NCBI GenBank assembly: GCA_022448485.1
Contig: JAKUUI010000007.1
Coordinates: 1-54,139, forward strand
From: SAR324 cluster bacterium
Lineage (GTDB): Bacteria > SAR324 > NAC60-12
Reading direction: 5' to 3'
Length of the DNA stretch: 54,139 bases
Part shown: positions 19,156 through 27,766 of the stretch, one piece after another
Layout: the number at the start of each line of letters is the position of its first letter
Position numbering within the stretch: the first letter of the stretch is position 1
Translations under genes and position numbers: made by a program
The notes under the pieces: model-generated
Seen by the model: only the letters and a program-made list of their open reading frames with translations
Databases searched by the model: none
Told to the model about the DNA's origin: nothing

Positions 19156-20766
19156 TTAGCCACTATTTTTGATTAGGTCCAGGACTGTTTCAGGAACCTG
19201 ATTAGCCTGAGCTATCATTGCGGTACTCGCCTGCAGCATGATTTGATCTTTAGTGAGATTCGACATCTCCGCAGCCATATCCGAATCACGGAGGGTCGAT
19301 TCAGCTTGAGTGGTATTTTCTTGAGCAATTTTCAGACTGTTGAGGTTGCTTTCTAAGGTGTTTTTTTGAAAAGATCCCAATTTACCACGTTGGGCCGCGA
19401 TTTCATCAATTACCTGGTCTACAATTTTTGCAGCATCTTTGGCACCCTGTGACGAAGTTACGTCAATCGCAGCAAGACTCTGAAAACCACTCTTATTATT
19501 AATGCCTTTACCCATGAGACTGGTACGAACATTTGCAAATGAGAATGTAGGATTAGATTTTATATCAAGGCCAACCTGAAATTCTTTCGACATCTGGGAA
19601 ACATGAACGTAACCTTCTATTTTCGAGTTGTCTGGACCTCCGACAATGTCTTCGTTTTTTTCCTCAACAAACTCTGTTCCTAACCGGACGCCTGCTTCAT
19701 CTAATATTGGAATTTCTTTGAGACCAATTTCTCTAACATACATTATCGTTACCCCCGCAGACTCCGTGCCCTCCAGAGCAGTTAACAACTGACCTTCTCC
19801 TAAAGCAATTTCTCCGTTGATTGTTCCTTCAATATTTTTTCCACGATCAGCCATTTGTGCAATATTGGCTTCATCGGAAAGTATTCCTGCAACTGAACTT
19901 GTCGCTGAAAATAAATAAGAGTCTCCAAATTTGTTGTGTCGAACAAGTATTTTATTGTCTGGAGTCTCGAGAATGTGAAGGTCTAAGCCATTCTCTTCTG
20001 CTGCTTGATTCAACGAAAAAACGACTAGTCCGCGAATTTGTGATGAAATTTCTGCCTGAGGAAAAAGTAGTGGATCCTGTTCACTCTTTTTGATCAATTG
20101 CTCAATGTCTTTTCCCAGCTGACCGTCCTTTGTATTAAAGTTCAAATTTCTGCCGCCTTCATTCAGCACGATTTGCAGTCCATTCCGAATATTATTGATA
20201 TTGATTGCAACAGTGCCTGATTTTTTGGTTCTTGTTGCAACTTGCTGAATATCAACTTTCCATCCTTGTTTGGGGGAGGCTGAAGTAGTTGCCTCAGCTG
20301 ACACGAACTGCAGTGAATCACCAACTGTTGTGCCGTTTGCCCCCATACTACCGTCAAGCAGCCTCTTGCCGCCAAATTCCGTGTTTTTCGATATTCGATC
20401 AATTGAACTCAGCAAGTTATCAATTTCCTTCTGATCAGCAGTTAATATATCAGGACTGTTTATCGCTTCGTTCTGAGCGTGTACTGTCAATTGTTTTATT
20501 TTTATCAGGAGCTCACTTACTTCATTTAATGCTCCTTCTGCTGTTTGCAGCATTGAAACTGAGGATGAAGCATTATTATAAACCTGCTGTAGTCCTACAA
20601 TATGTCCACGTAATTTTTCTGAAGCAATTAATGACGCAGGACCATCGGCTCCTCTGTTTATTTTTACTCCTGAACTGAGACGCTCGATGCCACCCTTCAC
20701 TTTGTTGAAGTGATTCGAGGCATGTCTCAATGTGTTTTGGGAGGATGGGTTTTGTCTGATTTTCAT
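19156..20766 (-). CDS. fliC: flagellin
   Basis: Filament subunit exported through the flagellar type III apparatus. The conserved D0/D1 ends are clear: RLSSGVKINRGADGPASL and LRGHIVGL at the N-terminus, STLRDSDMAAEMSNLTKDQI and AQANQVPETVLDLI at the C-terminus. The central part (about 170-420) is a variable surface region, making the protein 536 residues. A strong sigma-28 promoter lies just upstream, so expression is probably late in flagellar assembly. It is a lone flagellin gene here, with no fliD, fliS or flaG next to it; motAB are 1 kb away on the other strand. Confidence 0.95.
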   Translation of the reverse strand: MKIRQNPSSQNTLRHASNHFNKVKGGIERLSSGVKINRGADGPASLIASEKLRGHIVGLQQVYNNASSSVSMLQTAEGALNEVSELLIKIKQLTVHAQNEAINSPDILTADQKEIDNLLSSIDRISKNTEFGGKRLLDGSMGANGTTVGDSLQFVSAEATTSASPKQGWKVDIQQVATRTKKSGTVAININNIRNGLQIVLNEGGRNLNFNTKDGQLGKDIEQLIKKSEQDPLLFPQAEISSQIRGLVVFSLNQAAEENGLDLHILETPDNKILVRHNKFGDSYLFSATSSVAGILSDEANIAQMADRGKNIEGTINGEIALGEGQLLTALEGTESAGVTIMYVREIGLKEIPILDEAGVRLGTEFVEEKNEDIVGGPDNSKIEGYVHVSQMSKEFQVGLDIKSNPTFSFANVRTSLMGKGINNKSGFQSLAAIDVTSSQGAKDAAKIVDQVIDEIAAQRGKLGSFQKNTLESNLNSLKIAQENTTQAESTLRDSDMAAEMSNLTKDQIMLQASTAMIAQANQVPETVLDLIKNSG

Positions 20767-20852
20767 TGCCGGTAATAGACTCTAATTTCAGCTTTTACAT
20801 ACTTTAGCTCTGAATTAAACAGGACCTAATCCAGAGGAAACTCTTGTGTCTT

Positions 20853-20879
20853 TAATCGGCAATTATTGATAAATCTTTA
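20853..20879 (-). promoter_or_regulatory. sigma-28 (FliA) promoter of flagellin
   Basis: On the minus strand the sequence reads TAAA, 15 bases, GCCGATTA, against the sigma-28 consensus TAAA-N15-GCCGATAA. It lies about 85 bases upstream of the flagellin ATG and within the short gap after rlmE. The match in both boxes and in the spacing makes this one of the clearest promoters in the window. Confidence 0.85.
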
Positions 20880-20887
20880 GCAATATT

Positions 20888-21478
20888 TCAGATTCTATGC
20901 TTTTTACCCAGTCCAAGTAAATAAATTTCCACACTTTCGGCTCGAGAGCTTTTCGGTTTACATAATTTGACTCTGTCAAATGATTCCACAAATGCGCTAC
21001 GCAACCCCTCCAGTGGTGCTCCCTGAAAAGCTTTCACCAAAAGCGTCCCCTGTGGACGTAGTAATTCAATTGCCAGGCTCAGTACCTGTTGGTTCAGCGC
21101 AAAAGAATGCTGGACATCAGTGGCACGTATTCCTGTAGTTTTTGGAGCCATATCGCTCAGGAATACATCTACCAGTCCTCCATCCATTTCCAAATCTTTT
21201 GCCGTTAGATCAAAAATATCAGCTTGCAATACTTTGACATGTGTCGGTAGCGAATGATTCACAGGCTGTAAATCCACACCCAGCACCCGTCCCTTTTTAC
21301 CTACTTTTTTGCTTGCATACTGAAGCCACGAACCAGGGCTGCAGCCTAAGTCCAATACAAAATTACCTTTGCGGATAATTCGATATTTTTTATCCAATTC
21401 TTCTAGTTTGTAAGCAGAACGGGCAACATATCCATCATGCTTAGCCTTGTAAAAATAATGATCTTTAATTTTTTTCAT
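20888..21478 (-). CDS. rlmE: 23S rRNA 2'-O-ribose U2552 methyltransferase
   Basis: FtsJ-family methyltransferase that modifies U2552 in the 23S rRNA A-loop late in 50S assembly, using S-adenosylmethionine. The K-D-K-E tetrad is visible as Lys24 (YVARSAYKL), Asp109 (LSDMAP), Lys149 (LVKAF) and Glu181 (SRAESVE). The SAM motif is LDLGCSPGSW (42-51). A strong AAGGGG ribosome-binding site precedes the ATG. It stands between flagellin and motA without a functional link to motility. Confidence 0.95.
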   Translation of the reverse strand: MKKIKDHYFYKAKHDGYVARSAYKLEELDKKYRIIRKGNFVLDLGCSPGSWLQYASKKVGKKGRVLGVDLQPVNHSLPTHVKVLQADIFDLTAKDLEMDGGLVDVFLSDMAPKTTGIRATDVQHSFALNQQVLSLAIELLRPQGTLLVKAFQGAPLEGLRSAFVESFDRVKLCKPKSSRAESVEIYLLGLGKKHRI

Positions 21479-21723
21479 AGCAACCCCTTATCAGCGAAGC
21501 TAGTGTAGCTCCAAAATCCTTTGTGCACTTTGGAAATACGCTTCATTTCATTTTTAGTAAAATGAGTTGTAACTCTCATGTATTTGATACAGAATGCACT
21601 AAAGAAACAAGGATAGTGCCATGTCAATTTTGGTGCTCTATTTGCCTTTAGCCTGTCAGGTTTTAAGCTAATTACTATTTTTTGGTATGCTGGTTCTGGT
21701 CGAAATCTCATTATTTATTTTTC
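21479..21723. other. intergenic region between rlmE and motA, no convincing gene
   Basis: A minus-strand frame of 78 codons spans most of this stretch and overlaps the rlmE ATG as ATGA, but its translation has no recognisable motif and its start has no ribosome-binding site. A TTGACA on the minus strand could be the -35 box of an rlmE promoter, though no good -10 follows. The remainder is AT-rich toward motA. Confidence 0.4.
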
Positions 21724-21753
21724 TTAAAATATTTGATAATATACTGATATAAT
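21724..21753 (+). promoter_or_regulatory. possible sigma-70 promoter of motAB
   Basis: TTAAAA, 18 bases, TATAAT, with the -10 box about 40 bases before the motA ATG. The -10 is perfect, the -35 weak. No sigma-28 or sigma-54 type site is evident in front of motA. The surrounding sequence is very AT-rich, so chance matches are likely. Confidence 0.35.
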
Positions 21754-21792
21754 TGCTTAATAATGTATATTTAGTATCTATTCAAGGATCTC

Positions 21793-22761
21793 ATGTTAGA
21801 CAAAATAGGAACCCTTTTGGGGATGCTGTTGGGGGCATCGTTAGTTATTTTCGGAATTATATGGCCGGACCATCTTTCGAATTATTACATGTTTCAGTTC
21901 CGGGAATTTGAGCGGGGACTGGAATCTTTAAAAGCCTCACAAGCGTCAATCGAAGATATACGCGCTTTAAAAGCCAGCTTTAAGGTGTTTCAGGATTCCT
22001 GGCTCGGCTCTGTTTCCCGATTCGCTGATTTAAAATCTCTGCTTATTGTACTCGGAGGATCTTATGCTGCGACCTTAATTGCCTTCCGTTTTGGTGATGC
22101 AATGCGTGCAATATTGTTCATCGCCAAGGCATTTTTAAAAGGTAAAGCGGAGAAGGATTTTCTTGAAGTTTATCATACAGTGATCAATCTTTGTGAAAAA
22201 AGAGCCAATAATGAATTAATTACTGATGAGGAAATTAGTGCTGTGAAAAATACAGACCTGCAAAACTGGCTACAGGATTTTATCGCAGTCGATTTGGTTA
22301 CTGAAGAAATGATTGAGGAAATTGTACGCTCTGAAATTGAAATGTACAACTATCGTTCTTTTGAAGAAATAGATATGCTGGAATTTATGGGACGTGCTTC
22401 TCCTGCCTTTGGCATGATTGGCACAGTTGTAGGTCTGATCCTCATGCTTGGCAGTGTCAGCGGAGAAGGCGGTGCAGACATAGCCGGGTTGATGGGCGGC
22501 ATGGCAGTTGCGTTGATTACTACGCTCTATGGTGTCCTACTCTCGCAGCTGATTTTTTTGCCAATAGCATCCAAACGCTTCCAGCTCAAGGAGTCACAAG
22601 TATTGCTGATGGAAATGATACGTGAAGGATTACTCTATTTGAAGCGCAGAGAGCTTCCTGAAACTGCAGCAAAAGATTTAGTTATTTATCTTCCTCCTAA
22701 GTTGAGAAAAAAAGTCATTCAGGAGGAGCAGGCCGCAATGGGTGAGGGATTAAGGTTGTAA
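21793..22761 (+). CDS. motA: flagellar motor stator protein MotA/PomA
   Basis: Inner-membrane stator subunit that, with MotB, converts ion flow into torque. Four membrane segments at about 4-24, 83-103, 204-222 and 234-258. Family motifs are RASPAFGMIGTVVGL (201-215) and GGMAVALITTLYGVLLSQL (235-253), the conserved proline being Pro204. A segment of about 55 residues between helices 1 and 2 (25-80) is longer than in E. coli MotA or Vibrio PomA. AAGGA sits five bases before the ATG. motB follows after one base. Confidence 0.92.
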   Translation: MLDKIGTLLGMLLGASLVIFGIIWPDHLSNYYMFQFREFERGLESLKASQASIEDIRALKASFKVFQDSWLGSVSRFADLKSLLIVLGGSYAATLIAFRFGDAMRAILFIAKAFLKGKAEKDFLEVYHTVINLCEKRANNELITDEEISAVKNTDLQNWLQDFIAVDLVTEEMIEEIVRSEIEMYNYRSFEEIDMLEFMGRASPAFGMIGTVVGLILMLGSVSGEGGADIAGLMGGMAVALITTLYGVLLSQLIFLPIASKRFQLKESQVLLMEMIREGLLYLKRRELPETAAKDLVIYLPPKLRKKVIQEEQAAMGEGLRL

Positions 22762-22762
22762 T

Positions 22763-23401
22763 ATGAGTCAAAGTGCCAGCTCTGAAGGTGGATGGATAAC
22801 GACATTTGCTGATTTAATGACATTATTGTTCTGCTTTTTTGTTCTTCTGACCACACTTTCTACACAACCTAAAAATTGTAGTGATTTAGAGCTTTATCTA
22901 AAGAACTACAAAAAGAAGTTTGCCAAGTATGAACTTCGTTCAACAAAGCTCAGTTGTATCATTTCTTTGCCTCAGGATTTCCTTTTCCGTTCTGGAGATG
23001 CCGTCCTCAAGAAAGGGGCCTTCAAGGAGCTCTCACCACTTTTTTTTAAAATTCTTGAAATTCCTGAACATAAATCAGATCTATTGACCGTAGAAGGTCA
23101 TACAGACAATGTTCCAATGCGCAGCAAAAAATTCCCCAGCAACTGGGAGCTCAGTTCTGCAAGGGCCACAACCATTGCAGACATGCTCATTAAGCGGATC
23201 AAATATCCTGAAAAATCTATCTCAATTGCCGGTTATGCTGACACCCGCCCCAAAACCGATTACACTGACGTAAACGGGGCCCCACTTGCCGGGAGTGAGC
23301 TGAAAAAAGCCCGTAATATAAACCGGCGTGTTGAAATTATACTTACAACACCACCAAAGTCTTTAGAGGAGTCAACCCTTCTTTTTGGAGGGAATAATTA
23401 A
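22763..23401 (+). CDS. motB: flagellar motor stator protein MotB/PomB
   Basis: One N-terminal membrane helix with the ion-carrying Asp17 in TFADLMTLLFCFFVLL, then a C-terminal OmpA-like peptidoglycan-binding domain (about 65-195: TVEGHTDNVP, NWELSSARAT, INRRVEI). The helix wording is closer to sodium-type PomB than to proton-type MotB, which suggests but does not prove Na+ coupling. At 212 residues it is compact, with a short linker between helix and OmpA domain. It is probably translated together with motA. Confidence 0.92.
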   Translation: MSQSASSEGGWITTFADLMTLLFCFFVLLTTLSTQPKNCSDLELYLKNYKKKFAKYELRSTKLSCIISLPQDFLFRSGDAVLKKGAFKELSPLFFKILEIPEHKSDLLTVEGHTDNVPMRSKKFPSNWELSSARATTIADMLIKRIKYPEKSISIAGYADTRPKTDYTDVNGAPLAGSELKKARNINRRVEIILTTPPKSLEESTLLFGGNN

Positions 23402-23606
23402 GGCTCTCTACCGGGTTGAGCAGATCTTACCTATCTGAAAAAATAATTGATTGTAACAAGAATATCTGGGCTGAAACCTAAGCTCACATTAAATTAGTTA
23501 AGTTGGGACTATGCCTTCGACCTGGCAAATTTTTTACACTTGTCTTCATCTAGCGGCCCACTGTATAAGGCACAGCCTCATAATTAAACATGAAATGATT
23601 TGTGTA

Positions 23607-23665
23607 TTTTCTGAACGTTCAGAAAAATCCTGATCAAAGAAAATTATTCTGAACGTTCAGAATAA
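23607..23665. repeat. twin perfect palindromes at the 3' end of the glmM-like gene
   Basis: The 16-base palindrome TTCTGAACGTTCAGAA occurs twice, centres 38 bases apart; flanking bases extend them to 20 (23607-23626) and 22 (23644-23665) bases. The right copy encodes the last codons and stop of the minus-strand gene (SERSE-stop). Because each copy is self-complementary, the RNA could fold either as two hairpins or as one long stem with a loop of about 20 bases. They may form a terminator or processing signal between convergent motB and the mutase gene, or paired operators for a dimeric regulator. The rest of the 242-base gap shows no gene. Confidence 0.8.
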
Positions 23666-25761
23666 ATCAGGCAGGCCCGCCCCGTTTCTGTTATGCTCCA
23701 CATGTCCCCTTCTTTCTGAATCAGTTTTTGACATGAGTGCATTTCGTGAAGCAAGCGTTCAAATGGAATAGTATCAAATTCCTTTCCGCACAATTCCTTT
23801 GTCCGTTTTGCTTCATCTGACAAACATAATAAAATAGACTGCTCAGCCTGAGCCATTGCATTATTTTTATTTTTAAACGAAAGCAGCAAAAAGCGATATA
23901 CATTGTCAGCAAATTCATTCAATCTTTCTGCAAACTCCATCCTGCCTCGAAGATAAAGTAAAAGTTTGTCTTCAGTCCCAGAATTCCTTACAAATACAGC
24001 AGCCGCAGGAAGGCCCTTTTCCAAAACACGCAACAACAGCATTTCAGGCTCCTCCCGGCGTTTTTCAATTTTAACCTCCACTCCCGGCCAGTTTGCGTTT
24101 AGCAACAGCAATTTTTCCAGTTCATCACGAAGCTTAGACCCTTCACAGAGCAAAGATTTGTCAACATAATAAACCGGAAGGCTTCTTTGGAAACCGGAAG
24201 GGAAAGGATTTTCCAGCCACTCAAAGAAATCGGGGGTATTATTTGTGGGACGTAAAATTTGAATTGCAGCCAGGCTGTTCACCGCACATTTCAGACCATT
24301 TCCACAAAATACCGACCTGTTTACATTTCCGTACCGCGTTTTAGCTAAAGTGATCAAGTGTCCGGACACTTCGCTTCCAACTGCAAAAATATTATTCGAC
24401 TGCCGGCAAGTATGAGCGAATGCACTCTTAACTAGTTCGTTGCCCTCGTTTTCCCTGACCCATTTTTCAACAGTCAAAAAAATCCGGGTTGAAGACAAAG
24501 CATCATATTTTGAACTTTTTACCATCAGATGGAGGCTCTCGCTTGCTTTCTTCAACAAAATGTTAAACTCCGGAACATCAATTTTTTGTAGATAATATTC
24601 CTGTTTAGACTGCCAGTCATTAAAACATGCCTGCCATAAAATCCACTTATCGCCTACAGTAAACTGCATTGTCTCAAACCCGGCCTGCTGAGCTGCCCGG
24701 CCTACTTCCAAATCACTTTCGACAGTATTCACAAACAGTGGTGCATGTTTCCATTTATGGTTTTGCTGTAGAAACTTAGCCTGCATAAATGCCAACACGT
24801 CTCCGTCAAGCACCAAAACCCGGTCTTCATACGGGTCATAGCTCAGTAAAAAACATCGATCCCCGTCACCATCAAAAACAAATCCCAGCACCAAATCAGA
24901 ATTGTTTCGCAGTTTTTCTATTTGTTCGCGACCTCTTGTTAGGATTTGCTGCAGGGTTTCATATCCAGAGAATAAACCATTTTCGATATCATCAGCTGAA
25001 ATATATGCCACACCCTCTAGGTCAGCTACTCCAGATCGTACATTAACTCCACCTGATGGGTCACAGTTAGTAAAAACAATGTCGCAGGCATCATAATTCA
25101 ACAAATCCTTTATTAAAGGAGAAAAAGCTCCATTTGCAGCATCAACAATTATTGTAGTTCCAGCTAAAGCGTCATCTGTTAACCAGTGATTATCCGGGTC
25201 AGACATAAAATCTAAAAACACTTTCCGTGCAGCAACATGTTCATTACGAAGTTTAGCAGTCAAAGGGGCTGAGCGAAGATCTTCATAATTCAAATGCAGA
25301 CAGCGCTCCGTCAAACGCTTGTCATCTTCCGGAAACAATTTGAGATTAGAATGCCCCAAAAAGATTTTAATGCCATTTTGGTCGGCAGGGTTATGTGAGG
25401 CTGTTAAGACAAAAGCACATGCAGCTCCAACGTGTAGCTGATACAATGAAATGGCTGGAGTCGGTAATATTTCCACAACTACAGCAGTCAGTCCAGCCTT
25501 TCTGATTCCTCTCACCGCTGCTTCATTAAAGCGACCACTGAAATCTCTCGGATCCCAGCCAATCACTGCAAGATCAAGTTCACATGCAAAGCCTGATTCC
25601 AGCAGTTCCTGACAATAGGCAAAAGTATATAGCTCGAAGAATTCTTCAGTAAGAACACCTTCACTCAGTAATGCAGAAATTGGATCTGAGGAACAACAAT
25701 CCTCTGCAAAGCAGACAGGACCACGAATACCGTCCGTTCCCTGAACACGGTCAGTTGTCAT
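23644..25761 (-). CDS. phosphohexomutase, GlmM-like, enlarged
   Basis: Alpha-D-phosphohexomutase, most likely phosphoglucosamine mutase (GlcN-6-P to GlcN-1-P) because it begins GTDGIRG, as GlmM does, and follows glmS. Catalytic Ser122 is in TASHNP, the metal loop is FDGDGD (296-301), the sugar loop GSEVSGH (462-468), and the phosphate loop RNSGTE (592-597). At 705 residues it is about 250 longer than GlmM: about 80 extra residues lie at 376-455 between VGDKW and the sugar loop, there are smaller insertions elsewhere, and a tail at 630-705 ends in WSITETGRACLIY, which could be a winged-helix-like module. PMM/PGM activity is an alternative. It starts 93 bases after glmS. Confidence 0.78.
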   Translation of the reverse strand: MTTDRVQGTDGIRGPVCFAEDCCSSDPISALLSEGVLTEEFFELYTFAYCQELLESGFACELDLAVIGWDPRDFSGRFNEAAVRGIRKAGLTAVVVEILPTPAISLYQLHVGAACAFVLTASHNPADQNGIKIFLGHSNLKLFPEDDKRLTERCLHLNYEDLRSAPLTAKLRNEHVAARKVFLDFMSDPDNHWLTDDALAGTTIIVDAANGAFSPLIKDLLNYDACDIVFTNCDPSGGVNVRSGVADLEGVAYISADDIENGLFSGYETLQQILTRGREQIEKLRNNSDLVLGFVFDGDGDRCFLLSYDPYEDRVLVLDGDVLAFMQAKFLQQNHKWKHAPLFVNTVESDLEVGRAAQQAGFETMQFTVGDKWILWQACFNDWQSKQEYYLQKIDVPEFNILLKKASESLHLMVKSSKYDALSSTRIFLTVEKWVRENEGNELVKSAFAHTCRQSNNIFAVGSEVSGHLITLAKTRYGNVNRSVFCGNGLKCAVNSLAAIQILRPTNNTPDFFEWLENPFPSGFQRSLPVYYVDKSLLCEGSKLRDELEKLLLLNANWPGVEVKIEKRREEPEMLLLRVLEKGLPAAAVFVRNSGTEDKLLLYLRGRMEFAERLNEFADNVYRFLLLSFKNKNNAMAQAEQSILLCLSDEAKRTKELCGKEFDTIPFERLLHEMHSCQKLIQKEGDMWSITETGRACLIYSERSE

Positions 25762-25854
25762 TGTTTTGTTGCGAAATTAGGCTTAATAGCAGGCGAGAAA
25801 CAAAATTCATATTAATTCAGCGTATTTAATCAAGATGGAGAGATTGAAATCTAA

Positions 25855-27672
25855 TCAGCCGACCGTTACAGATTTTGCCAAATTTCTGGGCTTATCAATA
25901 TTGCGGCCTAATTCCAGGGCTGCATAATAAGAAAACATCTGTGCCACTATCATTTGCATTAAAGGAGCAAGCAAAATGCTTACAGGAGGGAGTTCTATTG
26001 ATTGATCGACAACAGCATGAGCGCGTTTGTCACCTTGGAACATCAAAGCTATCGCCGTGCCACCACGAGTTTTAACTTGTTCCATCGCAATGAGCGTACG
26101 GTCATGTAATTCTTTTTCTTCCGGAGGCGGCACAAAAAATAATGAATGCAAAGCTGGTTCAACCATTGACAATGTTCCATGTTTGAGAAAACCGGCCGGC
26201 ATACCTTCGGCATGCTGATAGGTCACTTCCTTCATTTTCAACGCAGATTCCATGGCCACAGGATAATAAACTCCGCATCCGAGAAATAGCCAATTCTCCA
26301 CATGACTGGTAGCTCGTGCAATATTCCGTACAAATCCAGATTGCTCATTGAGCACCTTTTTAACCATTTCAGGAAACTCCTCTAAGTCCAACTGATGTTT
26401 TTCATATTCCTTTCGGGAAATCCGTGTCTGCATGAGTCCCAGTTCCAGAGCTACACGTATCATAATAAAAGTTTGCGCCAAAGCTGCTTTGGTAGAAACA
26501 ACACATATTTCAGGTCCGGAACCCTGCATAATCACCTGATCAACCATCATGCTAATCGCTGATCCCATCACATTGACAACAGCAGCGGTTTGAGCACCAT
26601 GATCCTTTGCATACTCCAGCGCGGTTTTCGTATCATAGGTTTCTCCTGACTGCGAAAACGCAAACGCCATATCTCCGGACTCAATCTTGACGACTGTAAA
26701 CTCATCAGAACTCAACGACGGATAGAAACAGTCCGCCAAAATGGAAAAATAATACTGACTAATACTTGCAACATAATAGGTTGTTCCCACTCCTATCAAA
26801 TAAGAGCGTGGTGCATTTACAAACATCTCAGCAATTCCTGAAATTTGCCCTGCTGGAATTTTCATTGCCTGCCTTATTGTTTGCGGTTCATCAAAGATTT
26901 CCTTGAGCATGTAATGTGAATAACCGCCCTTTTTACTCGTTTCCACGTCCCAGTCGATATTTAAAACACTTTTTCCGATAGTATCACGAGTTTGAACCTG
27001 GCGGATTTGGTAATCATCCTGCCCTAATACAACATATTCTCCATCATCCAGTACAATCGCCTGCCTGGTGTATTCCAAAAAAGCGTTGAGATCAGAACCA
27101 ACATAATTACAGCCCTCACCAAGTCCCAACAGTAACGGAGATTCTTGCTTCACACAATACAAGTGTTCCGGATCGTGCGCAGAAAGCATAACAATTGAAA
27201 ATGAACCTTCGATTTGCTGCAATGCTGCTAAAAATGATTGTTCTAAATCATTGCAGTCAGCAAAAGATTCTTCCAACAAGTTGACGAATACTTCCGTGTC
27301 TGTCAATGAATCAAAGATGACACCTTTACTCTGGAGACTTTCACGTAGTTCCTTGTAGTTTGAAATAATGCCGTTGTGTACGACAGCAAATTTTCTGTTG
27401 GTGGAAAGATGGGGATGTGCATTTTCCTGTGTAACACCACCGTGTGTTGCCCAACGGGTATGGGCAATTCCGATCCTCCCTTGCATTTGATCCAATTGTT
27501 CTTTTGAGTTGACATCATCAATTCCTCCAATATTTTTTCGCAAATCGATCGTCCCCTGTCTCAGCATGGCTATGCCGCAGGAGTCGTATCCACGATATTC
27601 TAAATTCCGGATTGAATTGAATAAATTTCTGCCAATGTTCTCCGAATGTACAATGCCGCTAATGCCACACAT
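25855..27672 (-). CDS. glmS: glutamine-fructose-6-phosphate aminotransferase (isomerizing)
   Basis: Makes glucosamine 6-phosphate from fructose 6-phosphate and glutamine, the entry to UDP-GlcNAc for peptidoglycan and LPS. Cys2 of MCGI is the glutaminase nucleophile. LEYRGYDSCG, AHTRWATHG and HNGIISNY mark the class II amidotransferase domain; two SIS domains follow (FAFSQSGETYDT) and the C-terminus is IDKPRNLAKSVTVG. The length of 605 is normal. It lies between the GlmU-like and GlmM-like genes, giving a three-gene UDP-GlcNAc set. No glmS ribozyme core is recognisable in the 94-base leader. Confidence 0.97.
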   Translation of the reverse strand: MCGISGIVHSENIGRNLFNSIRNLEYRGYDSCGIAMLRQGTIDLRKNIGGIDDVNSKEQLDQMQGRIGIAHTRWATHGGVTQENAHPHLSTNRKFAVVHNGIISNYKELRESLQSKGVIFDSLTDTEVFVNLLEESFADCNDLEQSFLAALQQIEGSFSIVMLSAHDPEHLYCVKQESPLLLGLGEGCNYVGSDLNAFLEYTRQAIVLDDGEYVVLGQDDYQIRQVQTRDTIGKSVLNIDWDVETSKKGGYSHYMLKEIFDEPQTIRQAMKIPAGQISGIAEMFVNAPRSYLIGVGTTYYVASISQYYFSILADCFYPSLSSDEFTVVKIESGDMAFAFSQSGETYDTKTALEYAKDHGAQTAAVVNVMGSAISMMVDQVIMQGSGPEICVVSTKAALAQTFIMIRVALELGLMQTRISRKEYEKHQLDLEEFPEMVKKVLNEQSGFVRNIARATSHVENWLFLGCGVYYPVAMESALKMKEVTYQHAEGMPAGFLKHGTLSMVEPALHSLFFVPPPEEKELHDRTLIAMEQVKTRGGTAIALMFQGDKRAHAVVDQSIELPPVSILLAPLMQMIVAQMFSYYAALELGRNIDKPRNLAKSVTVG

Positions 27673-27766
27673 GCTATTTCCAGTGTTAAGTTTTGAGTTA
27701 TGTCAGATTTTTGATTATTGGTTCAAATAGCGAGTAAAGGACGAACTAAACTTATAAATCGTTGAA

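Noticed and set aside
21475-21711. 78-codon minus-strand frame overlapping the rlmE start as ATGA
   Set aside because: Translation shows no family pattern, the start has no ribosome-binding site, and the overlap can arise by chance; kept only as a note.
25673-27766. glmS ribozyme or GlcN-6-P responsive leader upstream of glmS
   Set aside because: The 94-base leader is too short for the ribozyme and shows none of its core.
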